64,000 nucleotides of DNA from Alphaproteobacteria bacterium (GCA_009691025.1 SHWB01000001.1:1-64000), one strand, 5' to 3'. Positions 10,187-20,167 are shown, counted from the stretch's first letter. The notes: generated by a model not told the origin, from the letters alone. Numbers and translations are program-made.

Positions 10187-11284
10187 GTGACTGCGCGGCA
10201 CGCGGGGGAGGGGGCGTTGGTACTACGAATCGGCATCCTCGAGGGCGACGACATCGGCCTCGAAGTGGTTCCCGAATGCGTCAAGGCGATGAAGGCTGCC
10301 GCGACGCGCACCGGCCTCGCCATCGACTGGCAGCCCCTGCCGATAGGGCGGCGCGGCCACGAGGAACATGGCGACACGCTGCCGGCGGTGACCGACGCGG
10401 CGCTGCGCACCCTCGACGGCTGGGTGATGGGGCCGATCGGTCATGCCGCCTATCCGCGCGGCGACGAGACCTGGATCATGCCGCCGGTGCGCAAGCGGTT
10501 CGATCTGTTCGCCGCGCTGCGACCGGCGCGCCACCGGCCGCCATTGCCGGCCGTGCATCCCGGCGTCGACATCGTTTTCGTCCGCGAACTGACCGAAGGC
10601 ATGCTCGACAGCGGCACCGTCGTTGCCGGTTATCCCGAGTACAGGCCGAACGACGAGATCACCATCGCCAGCCGCGTGATCACGCGCAAGGGCGCCAACC
10701 GCGTCGCGCGCGAGGCGTTCGAGCTAGCGCGCACGCGGCCGCGCCGCAAGGTGACGGCGGCGCACAAGGAGCCAGTCTACCGCCTCGCGTGCGGCATGTT
10801 CGCCGAGGAGTGCCGCAAGGTGGCGAAGGAGTATCCCGACATCGCCTTCGAGGAGGCGATGATTGACACCATCGCCATGAAACTCGTCATGGCGCCGCAT
10901 CAATACGACGTGGTCGTCACCACCAACCAGTTCGGCGACATCCTCAGCGACATCGGCGCCGGGCTGGTCGGCGGGCTGGGACTCGCGCCCGGCCTGTGCG
11001 TTGGCGCGACGCAGGCGATGGCGCAGGCGACGCACGGCTCGGCGCCGGACATCGCCGGCCGCAACATCGCCAATCCCTACGCCATGATCATGTCCGGGCA
11101 GATGCTGCTGGCCTGGCTGGGCCGCCGGAAGGCCGAACCCCGCGCGACAGCGGCGGCCGGACTGATCGAGGACGCGGTCGGCCGCGTCATCTCCGATGGG
11201 CGCACGCTGACCCCGGATCTCGGCGGATCGGCGAGCACCCGGGCGATGGGCGACGCCGTCGCGGCGTCGATTGGCACCGGCTGA
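10187..11284 (+). CDS. isocitrate/isopropylmalate dehydrogenase family protein
   Basis: RIGILEGDDIGLEVVPE, TNQFGDILSDIGAGLVGGLGLAPG, HGSAPDIAGRNIANPYAMIMSGQMLL; start codon uncertain (GTG 10187 or downstream). Confidence 0.88.
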   Translation: MTARHAGEGALVLRIGILEGDDIGLEVVPECVKAMKAAATRTGLAIDWQPLPIGRRGHEEHGDTLPAVTDAALRTLDGWVMGPIGHAAYPRGDETWIMPPVRKRFDLFAALRPARHRPPLPAVHPGVDIVFVRELTEGMLDSGTVVAGYPEYRPNDEITIASRVITRKGANRVAREAFELARTRPRRKVTAAHKEPVYRLACGMFAEECRKVAKEYPDIAFEEAMIDTIAMKLVMAPHQYDVVVTTNQFGDILSDIGAGLVGGLGLAPGLCVGATQAMAQATHGSAPDIAGRNIANPYAMIMSGQMLLAWLGRRKAEPRATAAAGLIEDAVGRVISDGRTLTPDLGGSASTRAMGDAVAASIGTG

Positions 11285-11345
11285 GCGATTGCATTACCGT
11301 GGGCGAAAGCCGGTGGCGTCCGGCGCGTGCGAGCGGGAGACAGCC

Positions 11346-12200
11346 ATGGCGACGCTGAAGGTCAACGGCCTCAGGATCAATTACGAGATCATCGGCAGCC
11401 ACGGCCCGTTCGTCGCGCTGATGCCCGGCGGTCGGCGCAGCTACATCGAATTCGTCCCGCTGGCCCGCAAGCTGGCCGGCGAGGGCTTCCGCGTGCTGCT
11501 GCACGACCGGCGCAACACCGGCACCTCCGAGATGTCGATCGCCGGCCAGGAGGTCGAGGAAGCGATCTGGGCCGACGATTTGCACGAATTGCTGCGCCAG
11601 CTCGGCGGCCTGCCGGCCTTCGTCGGCGGCTCCTCGTCGGGCGCCCGCACCTCGATCCTGTTCGGCCTGCGCCACAAGGCGGCGACGCTCGGACTGCTGC
11701 TGTTCCGCGTGACCGGCGGCGCCTTCGCCGCCGAGCGCCTGCCGGATAATTACTACGGCCAGTTCATCCGAGTTGCGCGCGAAGGCGGCATGGCGGCGGT
11801 CTGTGCCACCGATCAGTATCGCGAAAGGATCGCGCTGAACCCTGCCGACCGTGACATGCTGCTGAACATGGACGCGAAGCAATTCATCGCGGTGATGACG
11901 CGCTGGCGCGACTATTTCGTCGAGCGCGCGCACGAGCCGGTGCTCGGAGTCACGGCGGCCGATCTGGCTACGATGGCAGGCACGCCGACGATCGTGATTC
12001 CGGGTAATGACAAGGTCCACAATTCGGCGAGCGGACGCACTGCCCACACGCTCATCCCGGGCAGCGAACTGCACGAGTTGCCGATCACCGATCAGGACGT
12101 CGTCGTGGTGCCGTTCGAGGAATGGGGACCGCTTGAGCCCGAGATAACGCGCGTCTTCGCCGATTTCATGCGGCGGCACATGGAGCGCCGGGCGGCCTGA
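11346..12200 (+). CDS. alpha/beta fold hydrolase
   Basis: MATLKVNGLRINYEIIGSHGPFVALMPGG...LLHDRRNTGTSEM...FVGGSSSGARTSILFGLRH. Confidence 0.85.
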   Translation: MATLKVNGLRINYEIIGSHGPFVALMPGGRRSYIEFVPLARKLAGEGFRVLLHDRRNTGTSEMSIAGQEVEEAIWADDLHELLRQLGGLPAFVGGSSSGARTSILFGLRHKAATLGLLLFRVTGGAFAAERLPDNYYGQFIRVAREGGMAAVCATDQYRERIALNPADRDMLLNMDAKQFIAVMTRWRDYFVERAHEPVLGVTAADLATMAGTPTIVIPGNDKVHNSASGRTAHTLIPGSELHELPITDQDVVVVPFEEWGPLEPEITRVFADFMRRHMERRAA

Positions 12201-12211
12201 CGCCGCGGCGC

Positions 12212-12637
12212 CTATTTTTCCTTGATGATGTCGCGGATCTCCGCGAGCAGCAATTCCTGGCGCGGCGGCGGCGGTGCTGCCGCCTTCCTGTCGTCCGCGC
12301 GATGCAGGCGGTTGATCTGCTTGATGACGAGGAAGATGGCGAAGGCGACGATGGTGAACTGGATGATGGTGTTGACGAACAGGCCGTAGTTGAGCGTCAC
12401 GGCGCCAGCCTCCTGCGCCTCGACAAGGTTAGCATACCCCCCGGCGCCCTTGAGGACGATGTAGAAATCCTAGAAGTCGATGCCGCCGATCAGCATGCCG
12501 ATGGGCGGCATGATGACGTCGCTGACGAGCGACGTGACGATCTTGCCGAAGGCGGCACCGATGATGACGACGACGGCCAGTCCGATGACGTTGCCGCGCA
12601 TGGCGAAACGCCGGAACTCGTCGAGAAATCCCTTCAT
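12212..12637 (-). pseudogene. mscL: large-conductance mechanosensitive channel with in-frame TAG at codon 56
   Basis: [58 protein letters not shown](12472..12470)[57 protein letters not shown]...[12 protein letters not shown]; one frame over 142 codons. Confidence 0.85.
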
Positions 12638-12639
12638 CC

Positions 12640-12731
12640 CGATCTTGCAGCAGGACGGCTACCTCACCATCCCCACCGGCCCCGGCCTCGAGATCGACCG
12701 CTCCGTGCTGGACACCCATCGCGTCAAGTAG
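12640..12731 (+). pseudogene. C-terminal remnant resembling the mandelate racemase/enolase superfamily
   Basis: [33 protein letters not shown] resembles the C-terminus of MR/MLE-type dehydratases; no upstream domain present. Confidence 0.5.
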
Positions 12732-12787
12732 CGGGGGATGGAGGAGAGGCGGGCGGACACAGAAGCCGACCGCCCCTTATCGAGGCC

Positions 12788-13939
12788 TCAGCGTTTCCAG
12801 AATTCCTTCGTCGCCAGCCTGGCGCCATCGGCGGCGGTGGCGAGCTTGGCCCAGACGATGCCGGGATCGACATTGGCGAAGCCGACGAAGGTGCCGAAGC
12901 CGCAATCGCTGCCGGCCATGACGTTCTCGCGGCCGACCAGAGTCGCGTAGCGGCCAAGGCGCTGGGCGACCAGATCCGGGTGCTCGATGAAATTGCCCTT
13001 GGATTCAAGCACGCCGGGGATGAGGTACTTGCCGTCGGGCAGCTTCACCTCCTCGAACACGGCCCATTCGTGTGCATGGCGCGGGTTGGCCGCCTCGAAG
13101 GAGACGCCCTGCGGCCGCGCCTTGAACACGATGTCGATGATGTCCTTAATAGGCACGTCATGGTGGTGCGGGCCGTCGTAATTGCCCCAGCAGAGATGGA
13201 TGCGCATCTGCTCGGGAGGGATGTTCTTTGTCGCCTCGTTGAGCGCCTCGACATGGCGCTCGGCCTCGCGGCGGAACTCGGCCACCGTGAGATGGGGAAA
13301 TTCGTTGTGCCGGCTCATGGCGAGGTCGGGGCAGTCGATCTGCAGCACGAAGCCCGCCTTCGCGATGGCCTCGTATTCCGGTTTCATGACGTCGGCGATG
13401 GCCTCGAGATAGGCATCGCGCGAGCCGTAGAACTGGTCGACGAAGAAGGCGGCGACGACGCCGGGAGAGGCGGCGCTCATGAAGCCTTCCTCGACCTTGG
13501 CGCCGGCCATCGTGGACTTCAGATTGGCGATGTCGACTTCGGCCGCCTCGATGCCGCGCGAGCGAATGGCGGCGTTGCAGGCCGGCGTGCGGCGATGCTT
13601 GCGGCCCGGGTCCATGCCGAGGCGCTTGGCCATGCCAGGAAACGCGGCGACGTCGGCCATGCGGATGTTCGACACGCTCTCGCCGCCGAAGCCGTCGCAG
13701 CGGTCCTTGATGTAGGTGGCATAGCCGACCTTGCTCATCTCGCCGTCATTGACGATGTCGACGCCGGCATCGGCCTGCCTCTACACGATCTCGGCGACAG
13801 CCGTACGGATGCGGGCATCGAGCGCGGCGCGGTCAACCGGCACGCCGTCCTCCTTGGCGAACATCATGCGCACAAGGTCGTCGGGCCGCGGCAGGCTGCC
13901 GGTGTGCGTCGTGAGAAACCGTTCCGTACTGCGCTTCAT
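12788..13939 (-). pseudogene. MetE C-terminal-like (cobalamin-independent methionine synthase II family), copy 1, in-frame TAG at codon 53
   Basis: MKRSTERFLTTHTGSLPRPDDLVRMMFAKEDG...AEIV-TAG(13783..13781)-RQADAGVDIVNDGEMSKVGYATYIKDRCDGFGGE...; same codon count as copy 2, whose codon 53 is Lys. Confidence 0.8.
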
Positions 13940-13983
13940 CGCTTTGCTATCCCCGTCGGCGGGCGCCTTGTCGGCGCTCAGCT

Positions 13984-15135
13984 CTATTTCCCCCAGAATT
14001 GCTTCGTCGCCAGCCGTGCACCCTCGGCCATCACCGCGAACTTCGCCCATACGATGCCCGGGTCGACGGCGGCCGAGCCGACCCAGGTGCCGTAGCCGCA
14101 ATCTGAGCCGGCGATGACGTTCTCGCGACCCACCAGCTTCGCGTAGCGGCCGATGCGCTGGGAGATCAACTCAGGATGCTCGATGAAATTGCCTTTGGAT
14201 TCGAGCACGCCCGGGATCAGCACCTTGCCCTCGGGCAACTTCACCTCCTCGAACACCCTCCATTCATGGGCGTGGCGCGGGTTGGCCGACTCGAACGAGA
14301 TGCCGTCGGGGCGTGCCGTGAACACCGTGTCGATGATGTCGCGGATAGGCACGTCGCAATGGTGTGGGCCGTCGTAATTGCCCCAGCACAGATGGATGCG
14401 CATGCGGTCGGTCGGGATGTTCTTCGTCGCCTCGTTCAGAGCCGCGATGTTGAGCGACATCTCCTTGCGGAAATCGGCCAGCGAGTGGTCCGGGAACTGG
14501 ATATGCCGGCCCATCGCAAGGTCCGGACAGTCGATCTGCAGGAGGACGCCGGCCCTGGCGATCGTCTCGTACTCCGGCCGCATCGCCTCGGCAATCGCGT
14601 ACACGAATTTCTCGCGCGACTTGTAGTGCTCGTCGGCGAAGAACAGCGCAACGACGCCGGGCGAGGCCGAACTCATGAACGTCTCGGTCGCCTTCGTTCC
14701 CGTGGCCGCCGCGAGGAGGTGGTCGACGTCGGCCTGCGCGTCCTTGTTGCCGCGGGCGCGTATCGGCGCGTTGCAGGCCGGCATCTTGCGGCGTGAGCGG
14801 CCGGGGTCGCCGAAGACGCGCCGGCGCAGCGAAGGGAAGGCGTCGATGTCCTGATAGCGCGTCAGAGGATGGGTCTCGCCGCCGAAGCCGTCGACACGGT
14901 CCTTGATGTAGGTGGCGTAGCTCGGCTTGCTTGCCTCGCCATCGTTGACGATGTCGACGCCGGCCTCGACCTGCTTCTTCACGATCTCGACGACCGCCGA
15001 GGCGATGCGCGTGTCGAGGGCGGCGCGATCGACGGGCACGCCTTCTTCCTTGGCGTACATCATGCGGATCAGGTCGTCCGGCCGCGGCAGGCTGCCGGTA
15101 TGCGTGATGAGGAACCGCTCGGTGCTGCGCTTCAT
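13984..15135 (-). CDS. MetE C-terminal-like (cobalamin-independent methionine synthase II family), copy 2
   Basis: MKRSTERFLITHTGSLPRPDDLIRMMYAKEEG...KNIPTDRMRIHLCWGNYDGPHHCDV...GSDCGYGTW...ATKQFWGK. Confidence 0.9.
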   Translation of the reverse strand: MKRSTERFLITHTGSLPRPDDLIRMMYAKEEGVPVDRAALDTRIASAVVEIVKKQVEAGVDIVNDGEASKPSYATYIKDRVDGFGGETHPLTRYQDIDAFPSLRRRVFGDPGRSRRKMPACNAPIRARGNKDAQADVDHLLAAATGTKATETFMSSASPGVVALFFADEHYKSREKFVYAIAEAMRPEYETIARAGVLLQIDCPDLAMGRHIQFPDHSLADFRKEMSLNIAALNEATKNIPTDRMRIHLCWGNYDGPHHCDVPIRDIIDTVFTARPDGISFESANPRHAHEWRVFEEVKLPEGKVLIPGVLESKGNFIEHPELISQRIGRYAKLVGRENVIAGSDCGYGTWVGSAAVDPGIVWAKFAVMAEGARLATKQFWGK

Positions 15136-15139
15136 GGTC

Positions 15140-16294
15140 TCATTTCCCCCAGAACTGCTTCGTCGCCATCCGCGCGCCCTCGGCCATGGCGGCGAGCTTG
15201 GCCCAGACGATGTCCGGATCGACTGCGGCCTGCCCGACCCAGGTGCCGTAGCCGCAATCGGTGTCGGCGATGACGTTCTCGCGGCCCACCAGATTCGCGT
15301 AGCGGACGATGCGCTGTGCCACCAGATCGGGATGCTCGATGAAATTGCCCTTGGATTCGAGCACGCCCGGATAGAGCACCTTGCCCTCGGGCAGTTTCAC
15401 CGTCTCGAACAGTTTCCACTCATGGGCGTGGCGCGGATTGGCGGCCTCGATCGACAGCCCAGCCGGCCGCGCGGTGAAGACGAGGTCGATGATCTCGCCC
15501 AGCCCGACATCGTGGTGGTGCGGGCCGTCGTAATTGCCCCAGCACAGATGCAGGCGCATCCGTTCTGGCGGGATGTTGCGCGTGGCGTGGTTCAGCGCCT
15601 CGATGCGCATGGCGGCGTCCTTGAGGAAATTATCCAGCGGCTGGCCGCCGAATTCGACATGCCGGTTGGCGGCTAGGTCGGGACAGTCGAGTTGCAGCAT
15701 GAAGCCGGCGGCGGCGATCGCCTCGTATTCGGGCTGCAGGGCGGCGCCGACCGCGTGCAGGAACTCCTCGCGCGTCTTGTAGTAGTGGTTGCGGAAGAAA
15801 TAGGCGACGACGCCCGGCGTGGCCGCCGACATGAAGGTGCCGGCGACGGGAACCCCGGCGGTAGCGGTCTTCAGATTGGCGATGTCCGCCAGCGCCGGAT
15901 CGAGCCCGCGCGAGCGGATGGGGGCGTTGCAGGCCGGCACGCGGCGGCGCGAGCGCCCAGGGTCATCGCCGAACAGACGCTGGAGGAGCGCCGGGTATTC
16001 GGCGAGGTCGCTGAAATTCGTGTGCGGCTTGCTCTCGCCGCCGAAGCCATCGGCACGGTCCTTGATGTAGCTGGCGTAGCTGGGCTTGCTCATCTCGCCG
16101 TCGTTGACGATGTCGACGCCGGCGGCGACCTGCTTCTTCACGATCCCGTCCACGGCCTCGCGCACGCGCGCCGCGAGCGCCGCGCCGTCGACCGGAACGC
16201 CATCCTCCTTGGCGAACATCGTTCGCACGAGATCGTCCGGGCGAGGCAGGCTGCCCGTGTGAGTGGTAAGAAACCGATCGGTACTGCGATGCAT
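15140..16294 (-). CDS. MetE C-terminal-like (cobalamin-independent methionine synthase II family), copy 3
   Basis: MHRSTDRFLTTHTGSLPRPDDLVRTMFAKEDG...RLHLCWGNYDGPHHHDV...DTDCGYGTW...ATKQFWGK. Confidence 0.9.
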   Translation of the reverse strand: MHRSTDRFLTTHTGSLPRPDDLVRTMFAKEDGVPVDGAALAARVREAVDGIVKKQVAAGVDIVNDGEMSKPSYASYIKDRADGFGGESKPHTNFSDLAEYPALLQRLFGDDPGRSRRRVPACNAPIRSRGLDPALADIANLKTATAGVPVAGTFMSAATPGVVAYFFRNHYYKTREEFLHAVGAALQPEYEAIAAAGFMLQLDCPDLAANRHVEFGGQPLDNFLKDAAMRIEALNHATRNIPPERMRLHLCWGNYDGPHHHDVGLGEIIDLVFTARPAGLSIEAANPRHAHEWKLFETVKLPEGKVLYPGVLESKGNFIEHPDLVAQRIVRYANLVGRENVIADTDCGYGTWVGQAAVDPDIVWAKLAAMAEGARMATKQFWGK

Positions 16295-16389
16295 GAGAAA
16301 TCCTTCTGTCGTACCGTGTGATGTCCACCGTCATCGCTGTCGCAATGACGCCGATGGAGAAAAGCCCCCGATCTTCACCTGCCCCAGAA

Positions 16390-17525
16390 TTACTTCGTCG
16401 CGAGTCGCGCGCCATCGGCCATCCCCGCCAGCTTGTCGAACACCACGCCGGCATCGACCGCGGCGTGGCCGACCCAGGTGCCGTAGCCGCAATCCGACCC
16501 GGCCATGAAGTTCTCGCGGCCGACGAGCTTCGCGTATCGGCCGATGCGCTGGGCGATCAGCTCCGGGTGCTCGATGAAGTTGCCCTTGGATTCGAGGACA
16601 CCCTGGATCAGCACCTTGCCTGCCGGTAGCTTCACCTCCTCGAACATCTCCCACTCATACGCGTGGCGCGGGTTGGCGGACTCGAACGAGATGGCGGAAT
16701 GTCGCGCGCGAAACACAACGTCGACGACATCATTCAGCGGCACGTCGGAATGGTGCGGGCCGTCGTAATTGCCCCAGCCCAGATGCATGCGCATCTGCTC
16801 CGGCGGGATGTTATTCGTCGCCGAATTGAGTGCTTCGAGGTTGACCTCCAGCTCCTTGCGGAGCTCCGCAACCGAGGGGTTGGGGAACTGGATGTGGCGG
16901 CCCATGGCGAAGTCGGGACAGTCGATCTGCAGCGTCACTCCCGCCTTGGCGATCGCCTCGTATTCCGGCCGCATCGCCTCGGCGATGGCGTGGATATAGC
17001 CCTCGCGCGTCTTGTAGTAGCCATTGTAGAAGAAAATGGCGATGACGCCTGGCGAGGCCGAACTCATGAAGGTCTCGACGGGTTTCACCTTCCCACCGCC
17101 GCCTTGAGGTTGGCGATGTTGCCCTCGACCGCGTTCGTGTCGCGGGCACGGATCGGCGCATCGCAGCTCGGGATGCTGCGGCGCTGGCGACCGGGATCGG
17201 CATAGCCCTTGGCCAGCAGCGGCGGGAAGTCGGCGAGATCCTGGTATTTGAGCTTCGGCTGGTCCGTGCCGCCGAAACCGTCGACGCGGTCCTTCACATA
17301 GGCCGAGTAGCTCGGCTTGCTCATCTCGCCGTCGTTGACGGCATCGACCCCAGCCTCGACCTGCTTCTTCATCACCTCCTCGACGGCGGAGCGGATGCGC
17401 GCGTCGAGCGCGGCCCGGTCGACGGGCACGCCCTCGGCCACCGCGTACATCAGCCTGATCAGGTCGTCCGGGCGCGGTAGGCTACCGGTATGTGTGGTGA
17501 TGAATCGGTCGGTTCTGCGCTTCAT
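16390..17525 (-). pseudogene. MetE C-terminal-like copy 4, 1-nt frameshift plus TAA near the C-terminus
   Basis: ORF 17085..17525 (MKRRTDRFITTHTGSLPRPDD...LKAAVGR-TGA) and ORF 16390..17088 (VKPVETFMSSASPG...) are offset by 1 nt; ...RLATK-TAA-FWGR where copies 2 and 3 read ATKQFWGK. Confidence 0.8.
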
Positions 17526-17577
17526 CGCGGCGCCACTTCGTTTCTCTTATTGCTTTGTCGTCTTGTCGCCGGCGGTA

Positions 17578-18648
17578 TCAGCCGGGTGACTTCGCCTCCA
17601 GCTTAGCGGCGAGCCAGTCGGCCATCACCGGGCGAACCTTGTAGGGCAGGTTGTCGCAGCAATGGTTGCCTTCGGGGAAGATCGCCAGATCGACATGCTT
17701 CGGCGCCGCCTTGCGCATGCGCTCGGCATCGGCGACGGGGCACACCTCGTCCTTGTCCGAGTGGACGACTAGCATCGGCCGGTCGAGCTTTTCCAGCACG
17801 CCGCGCAGCGTGTACTGTTTGGCCCATTCGCCGGCCTCGTCGATAGACTGGGCACCCATGCCGAAGGCGATGACTTCCTTCACGCCCGGCAGCAGCGGCC
17901 CCCACAATTCACCGAGGTCGTAGAAGCCGCCGCATGACACGCAGGCCTTGAGGCGCTTCTCCAGCGAGATCGAGCGCGGGCCGGTATAGCCGCCGAAGCT
18001 GCGCCCCCAGATGCCGAAGCGGTCGGCATCGATGCGCGGATGCTTCGACAGGGCGTCGAGCACGGCGCCGACCGGCTTCTCGAAATCGGGCCGCAGCTTG
18101 CGCTTCTGCCAGGTCGTGCTCTGGCCCGGGCCGTCGTAGCTGCAGGTGGCGAGGCCGCGGTCGAGAAACTCGTTCTCCAGCGTGTGGAACTCTTCCTTGG
18201 TCGAGTCGGCGCCGGCGTTGAGCAGCACGCAGGGTACCATGCCGGTGCCGGCGGGCAGGCGCAGATTGGCGGCGAACTCGATGCCGTCGAAGGGCACGGT
18301 GATGTGCGCGGAGGGCGGCCGCATATGCGCCCGCGCCTTGTCGTAGACCGCCTGCTGGCGAAGCTGCACGCGCAGCTTGCCGGCGGGGTCGGCGACATTG
18401 CCGGCCTGGCCGGTCTGGTAGTAGGCCGCGGCGCGCAGCCAGGCGCGGCTGGCCGTCAGCGCATTGCCCGCGGCCATCGCCTCGTCGCCGAGCTTTTCGT
18501 GAAACTCGGCCATGCTCTCCCATTGGGTCCACCAGTCGGACATCTTCTTCAGCCGGCCGAAGACGGTCGCGACATCGTTGTAGTCGACGCCGGTGGCGAT
18601 CAGCCGCGGCAGCCGGAGCTGGCGGATTTCTTCAAGGTCGCCGGCCAT
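17578..18648 (-). CDS. alpha/beta hydrolase (FrsA / dihydroxypseudooxynicotine-hydrolase-like)
   Basis: YDGPGQS, GRSFGGYTG, HSDKDEVCPVADAERM; N-terminal helical region typical of FrsA-like esterases. Confidence 0.8.
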   Translation of the reverse strand: MAGDLEEIRQLRLPRLIATGVDYNDVATVFGRLKKMSDWWTQWESMAEFHEKLGDEAMAAGNALTASRAWLRAAAYYQTGQAGNVADPAGKLRVQLRQQAVYDKARAHMRPPSAHITVPFDGIEFAANLRLPAGTGMVPCVLLNAGADSTKEEFHTLENEFLDRGLATCSYDGPGQSTTWQKRKLRPDFEKPVGAVLDALSKHPRIDADRFGIWGRSFGGYTGPRSISLEKRLKACVSCGGFYDLGELWGPLLPGVKEVIAFGMGAQSIDEAGEWAKQYTLRGVLEKLDRPMLVVHSDKDEVCPVADAERMRKAAPKHVDLAIFPEGNHCCDNLPYKVRPVMADWLAAKLEAKSPG

Positions 18649-18787
18649 GGACATCCTCCCGGGATTGCTTTTTGCTCGTCCGCATCGGCGCGTCCGAGCC
18701 TGCATGGTCGGACGGACGGCCAAGCGGTTGCAAGCGCTACCGGTCCCATTCGCCGGTGGGCAACCAACATATGCGGATGACAATTAT

Positions 18788-18801
18788 TTGCAATATTGCA
18801 A
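18788..18801. promoter_or_regulatory. perfect 14-bp palindrome (candidate operator)
   Basis: TTGCAATATTGCAA between divergent genes, in a locally AT-rich stretch. Confidence 0.4.
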
Positions 18802-18841
18802 GGCAACTTCGGCGCCCGCTGACGGGCCCGGGGTGCATGCC

Positions 18842-19285
18842 ATGCCATTGCCGAAACCTTTGCCGCTCCGTTGCGTCATGCCGGCCGGCATGCTGGTCCT
18901 CATCGCGCTGGCCGCGCCGGCCCTGCCGGCGGTCGCCGTCAGCCTGACGGTGGAACTCAACAAGCTCGAAGCCCAGGGCTAGGATTGCCGGGCCTATCTC
19001 GTCTTCGAGAACGGCACCGACAGCGCCTTCACGGCACTGAAACTCGACCTCGTGCTGTTCGATGCCGACGGAGTCGTCGCTCGCCGCCTGGCGGTCGAAG
19101 GCGCGCCTCTGCCAGCCAGCAAGACCGTCGTGCACCTGTTCGACATCGGCAAACTTGCCGGCGTGCGCATCGGGCGTGTCCTGCTCAACGACGTGATCGC
19201 CTGTGCCGGAGCCGCGGGAGGACGCGACGACTGCCTCGCCATCGTCGAGCCACGCTCGCGGAGGCCTGCCGGTTTCGTCAAATGA
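18842..19285 (+). pseudogene. conserved hypothetical (signal peptide) protein with in-frame TAG
   Basis: MPLPKPLPLRCVMPAGMLVLIALAAPALPAVAVSLTVELNKLEAQG-TAG(18980)-DCRAYLVFENGTDSAFTALKLDLVLFDADGVVARRLAVEGAPLPASKTVVHLFDIGKL...; in frame throughout. Confidence 0.65.
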
Positions 19286-19437
19286 TCGCGCTCTGCGCCC
19301 GACGCATGGCAGTCCAGGTCGACGGCGCCTTGTGAATTAGTCAGCATATCCGCTGGTTCTGGGCATGTCGCACCGCCGACAGTTCGCCCGGCAGGACGTC
19401 GTATGGACGCGCGTGGCGCTCCTCGCAAAAGCGCGTT

Positions 19438-19456
19438 AATAATGATAATGACTCTT
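19438..19456 (+). promoter_or_regulatory. Fur-box-like sequence
   Basis: aataatgataatgactctt, partial match to GATAATGATAATCATTATC, about 35 bp before an exbB-like start. Confidence 0.4.
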
Positions 19457-19491
19457 GATAGTGCCACTCGATCCATCGGGGACGTTCCGAC

Positions 19492-19716
19492 ATGGGCAAC
19501 GGGGTAACGGCAGGCGCGCTCGCGCCGGATGCGCTGGCGGCGGTGCCGGGCATCGGGGTGCAGGCGCTCGCGCTGATCGAGGCCGGCGGACCGGTCGTCG
19601 TCCTGTTGCTGGCGATGTCGGTGGCGGCCCTGGCGATCGTGCTGGCGAAGCTGTGGCAGTTCCATGCCGCGCGGCTGTGGCGGCACGGCGCCGTCGGGCG
19701 GGCGGTCGCGCTGTAG
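19492..19716 (+). pseudogene. ExbB/MotA-TolQ-like N-terminal remnant
   Basis: GIGVQALALIEAGGPVVVLLLAMSVAALAIVLAKLWQFHAARLWR; ORF ends after 74 aa and no ExbB-like downstream domain follows. Confidence 0.5.
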
Positions 19717-19746
19717 CGCGCGGGGCGCCGACGAGAGGCCCTGGGG

Positions 19747-20167
19747 ATGCGCCGCGGCACGCGCAGCTGCATCTTCCTGGAGGAGGCGCGTGTCAACGGA
19801 CCGGCCGGCCATCTGCGCCCCCTCGGCACGACGCCGGGCGCCGCCATCCAGATGGGCAACTTCCGCACGCGCAACTTCGACGACGAGTCCTACGCCGGAA
19901 TCTGGTATGCCTAGGACCGCCTGCCGCGCATGGCTGGCATGGCCGGCTGCATCGGCGCACGCAAGCTGGCGTGCGTTGCCGGCTGGCCCAAGCACGGCAT
20001 CCTGTACGAATGGGTATCGCTGCAGGCGCGTCTCGATGGTTTCGAGAAGACCGTCGAGTCGGCCGGCCTCGACGCCACGAGCTGGACCGCGCGGCTGCGG
20101 CGCAACATCGTAGCACGCCCCAGGCTCGCCGACCGTCGGACGCCGCATCTGGCCGCCCGTCGCCTGA
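19747..20167 (+). pseudogene. dimeric alpha/beta-barrel (EthD-like) protein remnant, in-frame TAG plus frameshift
   Basis: FLEEARVNGPAGHLRPLGTTPGAAIQMGNFRTRNFDDESYAGIWYA-TAG(19912)-DRLPRMAGMAGCIGARKLACVAGWPKHGILYEWVSLQARLDGFEKT...RRNIV then +1 frame HAPGSPTVGRRIWPPVA-TGA. Family call is tentative. Confidence 0.5.

Noticed and set aside
12302-14095. 597-aa plus-strand ORF
   Set aside because: Antisense to mscL and the MetE-like genes; Asp/Ala/Val/Gly-rich without domain signal.
19714-19716. TAG ending the ExbB-like ORF as an internal nonsense codon
   Set aside because: Downstream sequence in this frame does not look like ExbB, so I treat it as truncation rather than a readthrough site.
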